Positions 1 to 8,442 of a DNA stretch of 60,369 nt are shown piece after piece. A program made the translations under genes and the position numbers. The stretch is from an uncultured Bacteroidales bacterium (GTDB lineage: Bacteria > Bacteroidota > Bacteroidia > Bacteroidales > UBA932). The stretch spans positions 1 to 60,369 of the forward strand of contig CAKUTA010000013.1 in the NCBI GenBank assembly GCA_934691625.1. The letters run 5' to 3'. Numbering within the stretch: the stretch's first letter is position 1; the number at the start of each line of letters is the position of its first letter. The notes under the pieces are model-generated. The model was not told where the DNA came from. It did not search any database and saw nothing but the letters and a program-made list of their open reading frames with translations.

Positions 1-186
1 GTCTCCAAACGACATTGACGAGACTGATCTCACCATATTTTTACTCTTTTTTCTCATTTTTTAATATAGTTCGTAATACAATATGCACGGCGCCAAATGC
101 CGTGAAAGCAAATATAGCTCAAGTTTCGCAGATGAGAAAAAAATCATCAGGATGAAGCAGATTATTTCTTGAATGTTGCTAACTTT
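1..186. other. Intergenic sequence at left edge
   Basis: This AT-rich stretch holds no convincing gene. A TATATTTG box can be read on the minus strand near 110-117, which could be part of a promoter for a gene lying off the left edge, but no matching upstream TTG box at the right distance is visible. Confidence 0.3.
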
Positions 187-349
187 AGAAGTTGTTTTGA
201 ACTGATTGAAAAGTTGTTTGAGGTGAAACTCCTTCATCTTCTTCCCGGGTTTTCAGGTCAGATAGGCGCCGCTATCTTCCCTGAATCCCCAGTCGAACCT
301 GAAGTTTTTCCCTCTCAAACTTTCAGATAATAATTTCAAAACAGCTTCT
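187..349 (-). repeat. Family A repeat, copy 1 (inverted)
   Basis: This 163 bp element starts AGAAGTTGTTTTGAA and ends TTTCAAAACAGCTTCT, so its ends are inverted copies of each other. It matches the elements at 9874-10037, 14432-14594 and 45174-45336 in the opposite orientation. An inner inverted repeat (GTTTGAGG near 217 against CCTCTCAAAC near 311) suggests the whole unit folds into one long imperfect hairpin. No protein is encoded. It ends 18 bases before the first gene, so it may lie in that gene's promoter region. Confidence 0.85.
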
Positions 350-367
350 TATAAAAAAATAATTGAC

Positions 368-1411
368 ATGAAAAACATTGGACTGACCATTGCCTCGCTG
401 GCATTGACATTAGCCGGGACAGGCGCCGAAGCACAGATCAAAGACTCTACCGTCAACATTGTCGCATACTGGACTCCAGGAGAGAAATATTCCTACGAAT
501 GCAAGACCGACAAGTACAAGGTGAATGCCGACGGGGACACCACATGGACCAGCCGCCAGAGCGAGATTCGCACGCTGGAGGTTCTCTCGCAGACCAAGGA
601 CTCCTACACCGTGCAGATTTCATATTCCGATTTCTGGAGCAACGACCCGACGGAAAATGAGATGATGTGCGCCATAAGGAAGCAGTGCGGGCCGATGAAT
701 GTGCTTCTCAAGACTTCCGAGATGGGTGTTCCTGAGGAGTTCCTGAATATTCCGGAGCTGGTGAAGTACAATGAGGCAGGACTGAAGCCAATGATGTCCG
801 TCCTCAGGAAAAGTGCAGACATGAAGGGTGTCCCGGAGAAGAAGCTGATCAAGCTTCTGAGAATGAAGTTCTGCTCGCCGGAGGTGACAATGAACCTTGT
901 GAATGACGAGCTGGGAAAGTTCCTCTTCTTTCACGGGATGGCGCTGGACACGGCTGAAACATACACGTTCAATGACAAGTGCGCACCACTGATTGCCGGT
1001 CAGGATTCGCTGAATGCAATGACTCAGTTCTGGGTAGACAACCAGCTTACGGATGAGTACAGCGCTGTCGTCAGGACATTCACTGAAGTACCGTCCGAGG
1101 ATCTCAAGAAGTTCACAGCATCCACGGCCGCAAGTCTAGCTGGGGCGTTCGCTGGGAACAAGGTACGGGACGATCAGCTCAACGCATTGAAAGACAGCCT
1201 TTCCATCGGCATAGGCAATATCACGATGACTTGCGAGGAATATACGACAGAGGAAATCCATCTGGAAACAGGGTGGCCGCTGAAATACTATTATGACAAG
1301 GTGGTGTCCGTAACCGTTCCTGGTACAGGGGGCGAAGAGGACAAGACCACGCAGAACTGCGAATCCAGAAGCATCGAGATAATACTGCCGGAAGACGACG
1401 GAAACGAATAG
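368..1411 (+). CDS. Secreted protein of unknown function
   Basis: The 347-residue product begins with a signal peptide (about residues 1-22, cleavage likely after the AEA near residue 22) and is otherwise soluble. I recognise no domain. The body is rich in charged residues and aromatic positions and may be a periplasmic or surface beta-rich protein, which is an inference from composition only. The dinB gene begins 11 bases after the stop, so the two could share a transcript. A family A repeat lies just upstream. The ATG at 368 is preferred because the signal peptide starts there. Confidence 0.75.
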   Translation: MKNIGLTIASLALTLAGTGAEAQIKDSTVNIVAYWTPGEKYSYECKTDKYKVNADGDTTWTSRQSEIRTLEVLSQTKDSYTVQISYSDFWSNDPTENEMMCAIRKQCGPMNVLLKTSEMGVPEEFLNIPELVKYNEAGLKPMMSVLRKSADMKGVPEKKLIKLLRMKFCSPEVTMNLVNDELGKFLFFHGMALDTAETYTFNDKCAPLIAGQDSLNAMTQFWVDNQLTDEYSAVVRTFTEVPSEDLKKFTASTAASLAGAFAGNKVRDDQLNALKDSLSIGIGNITMTCEEYTTEEIHLETGWPLKYYYDKVVSVTVPGTGGEEDKTTQNCESRSIEIILPEDDGNE

Positions 1412-1422
1412 AGGCAGGCAGC

Positions 1423-2598
1423 ATGAGGCGGGTGATCTTCCACATTGACGTGAACTCGGCGTTCCTAAGCTGGAGCGCCGTGAAGATATTGTCCGAAGGC
1501 GGTTCCGACATCCGTCTCGTGCCGTCCGTCGTATCAGGTGACCCTTCCGACCGCAGAAGCATCGTCACGGCAGCATCCATACCTGCGAAAAAGCTGGGCA
1601 TTAAGACGGCAACGCCTGTGAGCATGGCGCTGCGGACCTGTCCGGGGCTGGTCATTGTCCGCGGCGACTGGACATGGTACAAGCGATGCTCCGACGGCTT
1701 CATGGAGATCTGCCACCAGTATTCCCCTGTACTGCAGAAGTTTTCCATAGATGAGTGCTTCATCGACATGACCTTCAGAGTATATGGTAAGGAGCCTGAG
1801 GAGGTGGCGCGGCAGCTGAAGGACAAGGTCAGGGAAACTCTGGGCTTCACGGTCAATGTCGGGGTGGGGTCCAACAAGCTCCTGGCGAAGATGGCGTCCG
1901 ATTTCGAGAAGCCGGACAAGGTGCATACACTATGGATGGACGAGGTGCAGGAGAAGATGTGGCCGCTTCCCGTGGGGGATCTGCTGTGGGTCGGGAGGAA
2001 GACCCGTGACAGGCTTGTGGCATACGGGATAAGGACTATCGGAGATCTGGCGAAGGCTCCGCTGCCGATGCTTGTGCGGATAGTGGGACAGAAGTTTGCG
2101 CTCCAGATGCATGAAAATGCCAACGGGCTGGACAGCGACCCAGTGGAGACCGAAGTGCAGGAGGCGAAGAGCATCAGCGCGGAGAGGACTTTCGCGAAAG
2201 ATGTGATAAGCCCTGATGAACTGGACCGTGAGATGTTCAAAGTGGCATGCATCGTGGCACACAGGCTGAGAAGGCACAATTTCAGATGCTCATGCGTCTC
2301 CATGTTCATAAAGTTCGCCGATTTCAGCGTAGCGCAGAAGCAGTGCAGCATTCCGAGCCCGACCGACATCACGGCATTGATACTGAACGAGGCACGAAGA
2401 ATGCTTACCGAGATATGGGACGGGGAATCCCCAATAAGGCAGGTCGGCATGGGGGTGTCGAAGCTTACCCGCGACACGGCTGAGCAGATGACACTTTTCG
2501 AGGATCCTAAACTGGACTACTACCGCGAATGGGACAGGAAGTATGACGAGATGAAGTCAGGCTCCGAGGATGCCAGGGCACTTGCCTACGACCGCTAG
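1423..2598 (+). CDS. dinB: DNA polymerase IV (Y-family translesion polymerase)
   Basis: This 391-residue protein is a Y-family, error-prone polymerase for damaged templates. The metal-binding aspartate D9 lies in HIDVNSAF, and the second catalytic site SIDE is at about 108-111. A helix-hairpin-helix-like stretch follows near 186-199 (GDLLWVGRKT), then the little-finger domain. QMTLFED near the C-terminus fits a beta-clamp binding motif. Length is close to the 350-400 usual for DinB. It follows the secreted unknown by 11 bases. The terminal 19 bases of a family A repeat lie just after its stop, at about 2608-2627. Confidence 0.93.
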   Translation: MRRVIFHIDVNSAFLSWSAVKILSEGGSDIRLVPSVVSGDPSDRRSIVTAASIPAKKLGIKTATPVSMALRTCPGLVIVRGDWTWYKRCSDGFMEICHQYSPVLQKFSIDECFIDMTFRVYGKEPEEVARQLKDKVRETLGFTVNVGVGSNKLLAKMASDFEKPDKVHTLWMDEVQEKMWPLPVGDLLWVGRKTRDRLVAYGIRTIGDLAKAPLPMLVRIVGQKFALQMHENANGLDSDPVETEVQEAKSISAERTFAKDVISPDELDREMFKVACIVAHRLRRHNFRCSCVSMFIKFADFSVAQKQCSIPSPTDITALILNEARRMLTEIWDGESPIRQVGMGVSKLTRDTAEQMTLFEDPKLDYYREWDRKYDEMKSGSEDARALAYDR

Positions 2599-2607
2599 CC
2601 GCAGGAC

Positions 2608-2627
2608 AAGAAGCTGTTTTGAAATAA
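2608..2627 (+). repeat. Family A repeat, end fragment
   Basis: About 19 bases identical to the left end of family A (AGAAGCTGTTTTGAAAT) follow the dinB stop codon. The rest of the element is absent, so this is a decayed or solo end. Confidence 0.5.
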
Positions 2628-2640
2628 CGGCTATATTTCC

Positions 2641-2671
2641 TTGCAATGCCGGGTGCGATGATGTATTTTTG
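2641..2671 (+). promoter_or_regulatory. Bacteroides-type promoter for the LMW phosphatase
   Basis: TTG at 2641-2643, a 20-base spacer and TATTTTTG at 2664-2671 match the known Bacteroidota sigma-ABfr consensus. Transcription would begin at about 2675-2678, on or next to the ATG at 2676, so the message may be leaderless. Confidence 0.65.
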
Positions 2672-2675
2672 CAGA

Positions 2676-3119
2676 ATGGAAAAGATACTTTTTGTATGCC
2701 TGGGAAATATCTGCAGAAGCCCTATGGCTGAATTCATAATGAAGAAGATGGTGAATGACCGCGGACTCGAAGCTGAGTTCGAAATCGCATCTGCGGCTAC
2801 TTCTGACGAGGTTATCGGATATGATATATATCCTCCGGCAAAGGATGCTCTCAGGAAGCATGGAATCCCGTTCACCAGAAGAGGAGCCAGACAGGTGACA
2901 GACAGCGACTACCAGTATTATGACCATATCTTCGTCATGGACTGGCAAAACTTGAGGGACATGAAGAGCAGGTTCAGCGATGCTGATGGCAAGATACAGA
3001 TGCTCATGTCACTCGCAGGAAAGGAGCGCGAGATTCCAGATCCCTGGTACACAGGGGATTTCGAGAGCACCTACAAGGATATATGCGAAGCCCTGGAGTG
3101 CTTTCTTGACGGAAGATAG
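2676..3119 (+). CDS. Low-molecular-weight protein tyrosine phosphatase
   Basis: The 147-residue protein dephosphorylates phosphotyrosine, and in capsule-bearing bacteria such enzymes often act on autophosphorylating capsule kinases. The P-loop CLGNICRS is at residues 8-15 (nucleophile C8, R14) and the general-acid DPWY motif is at about 118-121. Length is standard for the family. An in-frame ATG lies upstream at 2646, but it falls inside the promoter, so 2676 is preferred. It stands alone and converges on the glycosyltransferase gene 20 bases downstream. Confidence 0.92.
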   Translation: MEKILFVCLGNICRSPMAEFIMKKMVNDRGLEAEFEIASAATSDEVIGYDIYPPAKDALRKHGIPFTRRGARQVTDSDYQYYDHIFVMDWQNLRDMKSRFSDADGKIQMLMSLAGKEREIPDPWYTGDFESTYKDICEALECFLDGR

Positions 3120-3139
3120 CATCGCCCCTGCCGGAACGG

Positions 3140-4222
3140 CTACAGGTTCAGAAGTTCAGACATGATGGTATCGTATCCCTGATATACCCAGTCAGGGAAA
3201 TTCTCGTCGCGCCGGAAACGTCCGCTTTCGATGAAATCCATAAGCACGCTCAAGTCAAACTTGTCTGCTTCCACGGCTGCACCGGAGCGCGTGGCGTCAT
3301 AGGCATTGCATTTCTGCTCAATGTGTGAAGGCACCATCATAAGAGGCTTGCCCAGGAACATTGCCTCGCAGATGGACTCGAACCCGGCTGTGGATGCATA
3401 GGCACGGCATCCTGCCATCTGCTTCATGAACTCCTTGTCATCCAGATAGTAGAAGCTCAATGTATCATCAACGACCTTGACCGGGGTCGCGTCGGCATTG
3501 TCCCAGAAGAAATGGAGCGGGACAGACGGGTGAGCATCATGCCAAGCCTTGACTTCTTCGGCAAAGCCCGTATTGAGCATATATCCGAGGATATAGCCTT
3601 CATCAGTGATTTCATTGCAGTTACGGTAATACAGGATCTCGGTGCGCAACAGAGGCGGAACCACGACAATCCTGCCGTCAGCAGGCATAGGTCTGAAAGA
3701 CAGGGCCAGCAGTTTTTCTGCGCCGGTCGCTATCGCCCTGGAAAACAGGTTCAATGCAAGATGTCCCTCGTAGCCGAACTCAGGAATGTGCATATCCTTA
3801 TGCAGGAACAGGAACTGATGCCCTATGCAGACCATAGGGATATCCTTGGATGTCAGCCCGTATGCGATCGTGCCGAGAATCTCGTAGAAATTCACCAGGA
3901 CGTCAGCACCGCTCTCCTTTATATGTGTACGTATCAATGAGATGGACGGTATGAACTTCGAGGACATGGCTATATTGAAGAGCACGGTCTTAAGAGCATC
4001 AGGGCGTTTCCCCTGAGCTGCGGACACAAAGTTTATCGACTCGAAGAATGTCACAGGTGTCCTGACCTTCTGTGTGAAAAATGAAGGAAGAGTCCTGCTT
4101 TCGCTCTTGCCCACAAGCATTTCCACGACCTGATGCCCGCGGGCACGAAGAAGCCGCTCCATTGTCATGGCCTGGGTAAGATGCCCACGGCCTTCGCCTT
4201 GCACTATAAACAGAAATTTCAT
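3140..4222 (-). CDS. Glycosyltransferase, GT-B fold (family 28/1-like)
   Basis: This 360-residue protein should transfer a sugar from a nucleotide donor at the inner membrane. The N-terminal glycine-rich loop GEGRGHLTQAM (about 10-20) and a C-terminal donor-site region near 280-310 (STAGFESICEAMFLGKP, then MVPSHIEQ) fit GT-B enzymes of the MurG/MGDG-synthase type. No membrane span is seen. It is the last gene of a minus-strand run after the LpxH-like hydrolase, with a 37-base gap, which suggests glycolipid or lipid A-related work. The acceptor is unknown. Confidence 0.8.
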   Translation of the reverse strand: MKFLFIVQGEGRGHLTQAMTMERLLRARGHQVVEMLVGKSESRTLPSFFTQKVRTPVTFFESINFVSAAQGKRPDALKTVLFNIAMSSKFIPSISLIRTHIKESGADVLVNFYEILGTIAYGLTSKDIPMVCIGHQFLFLHKDMHIPEFGYEGHLALNLFSRAIATGAEKLLALSFRPMPADGRIVVVPPLLRTEILYYRNCNEITDEGYILGYMLNTGFAEEVKAWHDAHPSVPLHFFWDNADATPVKVVDDTLSFYYLDDKEFMKQMAGCRAYASTAGFESICEAMFLGKPLMMVPSHIEQKCNAYDATRSGAAVEADKFDLSVLMDFIESGRFRRDENFPDWVYQGYDTIMSELLNL

Positions 4223-4259
4223 ATTTTGTCCATATCAGTTAATCAGAAGTCATACAGCA

Positions 4260-5009
4260 CTATCCGCGGTATCTTACGATACGCCAGCTATCATCACGGT
4301 CCTCCACGAGGGCGGTAAGCGACTCAACCCAGTCTCCACAGTTGAGGTAATGTATCCCTCCCTTCAGTATCTTATCCTCAGGATGATGTATATGACCGCA
4401 GATGATTCCGTCACAGCCCTTTGCCTTTGCAAACGATGCCAGGTCAGACTCGAATCCGGAAATGGCGGACACCGCCTGCTTCACCTTGTGCTTCACCACT
4501 GCCGAAAGAGAATAGTAGTCCTTTCCGCGCTTCTGGCGGGCCTTGTTCCATACATTATTGAACTTCAGCAGGAGATTGTACGCGATATCGCCGAGCTTCG
4601 CCAGGAATGTGAGCCTGGCGGTTATGCTGTCGAATGCATGTCCGTGTATGACCACATACGAATGTCCCTTCTCACGTATCACATATTCATGCACTAGGCT
4701 TATATTCGCCATCCTTGACGGCACAAGCGGATCCAGAAAATCATCATGGTTCCCAGTGACATAGATCACCTCTGTCCCATGCTTCTCCATCATCTTCATG
4801 ATGACATGGAAAAACGCAGAATGCACCACAGTCCATTTGTCGCTGGAGTTCTTCAGCTGCCAGCCGTCAATGATATCCCCGTTGAGAATCAGCCTGTCGC
4901 AGTCCACGGCACTGAGAAATTCCGTCACCTCGCGCACCTTGGAGAAAGGAGCCCCGATATGCACGTCAGAGATGATTACCGTCTTATAGTGAGGACGTTC
5001 CGATATCAT
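4260..5009 (-). CDS. LpxH-like metallophosphoesterase (UDP-2,3-diacylglucosamine diphosphatase family)
   Basis: This 249-residue enzyme carries the calcineurin-like metal motifs in order: SDVHIG (D15, H17), NGDIIDGW (about 42-49), GNHDD (about 86-90), a central histidine in HGHAFD (about 119-124) and CGHIHHPE (about 199-206). LpxH enzymes cut UDP-2,3-diacylglucosamine to lipid X in lipid A synthesis. Bacteroidota carry several paralogues, so the exact substrate is uncertain. The gene follows ugd by 8 bases and precedes the glycosyltransferase, which points to envelope glycolipid metabolism. Confidence 0.83.
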   Translation of the reverse strand: MISERPHYKTVIISDVHIGAPFSKVREVTEFLSAVDCDRLILNGDIIDGWQLKNSSDKWTVVHSAFFHVIMKMMEKHGTEVIYVTGNHDDFLDPLVPSRMANISLVHEYVIREKGHSYVVIHGHAFDSITARLTFLAKLGDIAYNLLLKFNNVWNKARQKRGKDYYSLSAVVKHKVKQAVSAISGFESDLASFAKAKGCDGIICGHIHHPEDKILKGGIHYLNCGDWVESLTALVEDRDDSWRIVRYRG

Positions 5010-5017
5010 ACAGCCCC

Positions 5018-6334
5018 CTATCTTCTTCCTATGCAGGAGTATGAGAATCCCATTGACGCCATCGTCTGAGGGTCGTATATATTACGTCCGTCAATCACCA
5101 GAGGCGTATGCATCATGGTCCTAACCTTATCCCACAACGGCATTCTGAACTGTTTCCACTCGGTCAGCATCAGCAGCGCATCCGCATCCTCGAGCGCATC
5201 GTACATATCCGCGGCGTAGCGGACCTTGTCCCCTACCCTTCTGCGACATTCATCCATTGCAACAGGGTCATATACAGACACTTCGCAGCCTGCTTTCATG
5301 AGCAGGTCCATCGTGACAAGCGAAGTTGCCTCCCTCATGTCATCTGTATCTGGCTTGAACGCCAGTCCCCATATCGCGATCTTGCGTCCCTTCAGCTCTC
5401 CACCGTAATGCCGGTACAGTTTCTTGAATACCAGATGTTTCTGCTCCTCGTTCACTTCCTCGACGGCTTCCAGCACGCGCATTTCGCATCCGTTCTTCTG
5501 TGCAGTCCGTATCAATGCCTTGACATCCTTCGGGAAACAGCTTCCGCCATATCCGCATCCGGGATACAGGAACTTGCTGCCGATACGGCTGTCCGCGCCT
5601 ATGCCCTGGCGTACCATATTGACATCTGCCCCGACTTTCTCGCAGAGATTGGCGATATCATTCATGAAGCTGATGCGTGTCGCAAGCATTGAATTAGCCG
5701 CATATTTTATCATCTCGGCCGAGGCTATATCGGTGAATATCACGCGGAAGCTCTTCAGCATCAGCGGCCTGTACAGGCGCGTCAGCAGGTCTTTCGCCCT
5801 ATCCGAATCCACGCCCACGACGACCCGGTCCGGACTCATGAAATCCTGTATCGCGGAACCTTCCTTCAGGAATTCAGGATTGGAGGCGACATCGAAAGGT
5901 ATGTCCAAGCCCCGTGCTGCAAGCTCTTCGCTTATGGCTGCCTTGACCTTGGCGGCAGTACCGACCGGCACCGTGGACTTGGTCACCAGCAGCACATAGT
6001 CATGCATGTTGCGGCCTACAGTCCTGGCAACTTCCAGAACATATTTAAGGTCAGCACTTCCGTCCTCATCAGGAGGCGTCCCGACAGCGCTGAACACGAT
6101 CTCCACATTATCGATACATTCAGCAAGATCTGTTGTGAAATGGAGACGTCCCTCCTTCACATTGCGCAGAACCATCTCGTCAAGCTGCGGCTCATATATC
6201 GGGATATCTCCGGCCTCAAGCCTTTCAATCTTTCTGCTGTCAACATCAATGCATGTGACATCCGCCCCCATTTCCGCAAAACATGTTCCGCTTACCAGCC
6301 CGACATAGCCGGTTCCAACTATCGCTATACGCAT
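5018..6334 (-). CDS. ugd: UDP-glucose 6-dehydrogenase
   Basis: The 438-residue enzyme oxidises UDP-glucose to UDP-glucuronate with NAD. The Rossmann loop GTGYVGLVSG is at residues 7-16 and the catalytic cysteine is in GGSCFPKD at about residue 260. The C-terminal domain has the usual WGLAFKPDTDDMREA stretch. A longer frame reaches 6430, but its extra 32 residues are not conserved-looking and run into manC, so the ATG at 6334 is used. The gene sits 13 bases after manC in an operon making sugar nucleotides for surface polysaccharides. Confidence 0.94.
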   Translation of the reverse strand: MRIAIVGTGYVGLVSGTCFAEMGADVTCIDVDSRKIERLEAGDIPIYEPQLDEMVLRNVKEGRLHFTTDLAECIDNVEIVFSAVGTPPDEDGSADLKYVLEVARTVGRNMHDYVLLVTKSTVPVGTAAKVKAAISEELAARGLDIPFDVASNPEFLKEGSAIQDFMSPDRVVVGVDSDRAKDLLTRLYRPLMLKSFRVIFTDIASAEMIKYAANSMLATRISFMNDIANLCEKVGADVNMVRQGIGADSRIGSKFLYPGCGYGGSCFPKDVKALIRTAQKNGCEMRVLEAVEEVNEEQKHLVFKKLYRHYGGELKGRKIAIWGLAFKPDTDDMREATSLVTMDLLMKAGCEVSVYDPVAMDECRRRVGDKVRYAADMYDALEDADALLMLTEWKQFRMPLWDKVRTMMHTPLVIDGRNIYDPQTMASMGFSYSCIGRR

Positions 6335-6347
6335 ATATAAAAAGTCA

Positions 6348-7394
6348 TTATTTATGAGCTGTAAAATCCTTGATCTTCTGGTCTTCCGACACCGGGCACA
6401 CAAGGATATTGCCGTCCTTTTCCGCGACAATGTAATTTTTCAGCCCGTTAATTACTACCATTCCGGCGTCAGCTGCATGAACTATGCAATTTTCACACCC
6501 GTTCAGCCTGATGTCCGCCCCCACAGCCGTATTTCCATGCCCGTCATGACTGCTCTTTTCTCCGACAGAGCTCCAGCTGCCGAGATCCGACCACTCCAGG
6601 TCCGAGGCAATGACGTATATGGAGTCCGATTTCTCCATGACCGCATAGTCGATGGAAATCTTCTCGCATGTCGGGAACAGTTCTGCCAATGCCCTGCTCT
6701 CTTCAGGTGTGAACAATGCTGGAGACAGCCTGTCCATAACTCCGGCTATCTGCGGTGCGAACTTGCGCAGCTGTGCCACGATGGTCTTCACGTTCCACAC
6801 GAATATTCCGGCGTTCCAGAAATAGTTTCCCGCTGCAAGATATCTGTCCGCAGTTTCGGCGTCAGGCTTTTCCTTGAAGGCGTCCACCTTGACGACAGTG
6901 TCCATCTCCGCAGCCGAGGAGCAGATATATCCGTACCCTGTTTCAGGTCGCGTCGGATGAATGCCTATGGTGACAATGCTTTCAGACAATGCCGTGAAGT
7001 CCAGGGCCTTGCTGATGCATGAGCGGAACCTGTCCGTCTTAAGAACTATAGCATCAGATGGAGTCACCACCACATTGGCATCAGGATGCTTCATCATTAT
7101 CTTCCAGCATGCATAGGCGATGCATGGTGCCGTACTCCTCGCCACAGGCTCTGCAAGTATCTGGTCTTCCGGGACATACGGAAGCTGTTCCTTTACCATG
7201 TCCACATATCCGGCAGAAGTGACCACCCATATTCCGGATGGACCGCATATCGGCATGAACCGTTCTGCCGTAAGCTGTATGAGAGTTTTCCCGACCCCAA
7301 GCAGGTCAATGAACTGCTTCGGTCTTTCAGGGGTGCTGACAGGCCAGAGACGGCTCCCGATTCCACCAGCCATTATGACTATATGTGTATCCAT
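6348..7394 (-). CDS. manC: Mannose-1-phosphate guanylyltransferase
   Basis: This 348-residue enzyme makes GDP-mannose from GTP and mannose 1-phosphate. The nucleotidyltransferase signature GGIGSRLWPVSTPERPKQF lies at 11-29, and the sugar-binding EKPD and GNYFWNAGIFVW stretches follow at about 175 and 189. It lacks the C-terminal phosphomannose isomerase domain found in bifunctional enzymes. It leads a four-gene minus-strand operon with ugd, the LpxH-like hydrolase and a glycosyltransferase. Confidence 0.93.
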   Translation of the reverse strand: MDTHIVIMAGGIGSRLWPVSTPERPKQFIDLLGVGKTLIQLTAERFMPICGPSGIWVVTSAGYVDMVKEQLPYVPEDQILAEPVARSTAPCIAYACWKIMMKHPDANVVVTPSDAIVLKTDRFRSCISKALDFTALSESIVTIGIHPTRPETGYGYICSSAAEMDTVVKVDAFKEKPDAETADRYLAAGNYFWNAGIFVWNVKTIVAQLRKFAPQIAGVMDRLSPALFTPEESRALAELFPTCEKISIDYAVMEKSDSIYVIASDLEWSDLGSWSSVGEKSSHDGHGNTAVGADIRLNGCENCIVHAADAGMVVINGLKNYIVAEKDGNILVCPVSEDQKIKDFTAHK

Positions 7395-7562
7395 TCAGAA
7401 TCTGCTTAAATTTCTGAGAAATGTTCCTATTTTCTTCAAAATTATAAAAATAAAACGACAGATGCATGCCATTTCATTAATTTTATCTAACTTTCGGGCA
7501 CTTTAACCAATAAAGCACCGGAGGAAATTTCCTCCACACGCTTCAAAAACCTTATTAATATT

Positions 7563-8219
7563 ATGAGAAAATACATTGCAGAAGCCATCGGCACAGCCGT
7601 GCTGGTTCTTCTCGGCTGCGGCAGTGCAGTCTTCGGCGGGACAACCCTAGCCATCGCATTCGCATTCGGTCTTTCAGTAGTGGCCATGGCCTACACCATC
7701 GGCGGAACCACAGGATGTCACATCAACCCTGCCATCACACTAGGCGTCTATCTGTCCGGAAGGATGAGCCTGAAGGATGCTGCCGGCTACTGGATCGGCC
7801 AGATTATCGGCGGTATCGCAGGAGCGGCTCTTCTCTGGTGGATAGTTTCGCTGACTGGCTTCGAGATGGGCGGTGCCAATGTTGCCAATGCGGCTAACGG
7901 CGTTACGCTCGGAGGCGCATTCATCACAGAGATTGTAGCCACGTTCATATTCGTGCTTGTCGTACTTGGAACGACAGACTCCAAGGTTGGCGCAGGCAAT
8001 TTCGCTGGTCTCGCAATAGGTCTCTCGCTCGTGCTCATCCACATCGTGTGCATTCCTCTTACAGGTACATCCGTAAACCCTGCACGTTCCATCGGCCCTG
8101 CACTTTTCGTCGGCGGAGAGGCCCTGAAGCAGCTCTGGATCTTCATCTGTGCCCCTATAATCGGTGCATGTCTCAGCGCAGTTGTCTGGGGTGCGATAGC
8201 TCCTAAGGAAGAAAAATAA
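7563..8219 (+). CDS. aqpZ: Aquaporin Z-type water channel
   Basis: This 218-residue inner-membrane channel has six predicted membrane spans and both pore motifs: NPA at 55-57 (in HINPAITLG) and a second NPA near 172 (SVNPARSIGP). Water-selective aquaporins carry a histidine in the selectivity filter, and the residues near the second helix fit AqpZ better than glycerol facilitators. The neighbouring GlpT and glycerophosphodiesterase genes keep a glycerol role open. A strong terminator follows the stop. Confidence 0.92.
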   Translation: MRKYIAEAIGTAVLVLLGCGSAVFGGTTLAIAFAFGLSVVAMAYTIGGTTGCHINPAITLGVYLSGRMSLKDAAGYWIGQIIGGIAGAALLWWIVSLTGFEMGGANVANAANGVTLGGAFITEIVATFIFVLVVLGTTDSKVGAGNFAGLAIGLSLVLIHIVCIPLTGTSVNPARSIGPALFVGGEALKQLWIFICAPIIGACLSAVVWGAIAPKEEK

Positions 8220-8249
8220 TTCTGATTACATAGCAGATTACATAAGAGA

Positions 8250-8289
8250 AGCAGGATGACCAAGATTTTTGGTCATCCTGCTGTTTTTT
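8250..8289 (+). terminator. Rho-independent terminator after aqpZ
   Basis: A 14-bp perfect stem (8250-8263 with 8269-8282, AGCAGGATGACCAA against its complement) with a five-base loop is followed by a run of T from 8284. Confidence 0.9.
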
Positions 8290-8371
8290 ATTTCGGAGTC
8301 ACGCGCCTGGATTTCCTCGTAACCCGTCAGCTCATCGGTTTTTTACATAACTCGTTAACTCATAACTACTC

Positions 8372-8414
8372 AACGCTTTTCAAAATAGTGCATCTAGTGA
8401 TTTTGAAAAGCACT
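8372..8414. repeat. Family B hairpin, copy 1
   Basis: CGCTTTTCAAAAT and ATTTTGAAAAGC form a stem around a short loop. The same arms, with small changes, occur near 14740, 16143, 43598, 44870, 45078 and 46495. It lies between aqpZ and the GlpT-like gene. Confidence 0.75.
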
Positions 8415-8442
8415 AAAGCATTAATTAACAGAGATATACGCT

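Noticed and set aside
1221..2477. 418-codon open frame on the minus strand across dinB
   Set aside because: It is the antisense of a clear DNA polymerase IV gene, with low-complexity serine-rich translation and no family resemblance.
5018..6430. Longer start for ugd at 6430
   Set aside because: The extra 32 residues precede the standard Rossmann start, overlap the end of manC, and are not family-like.
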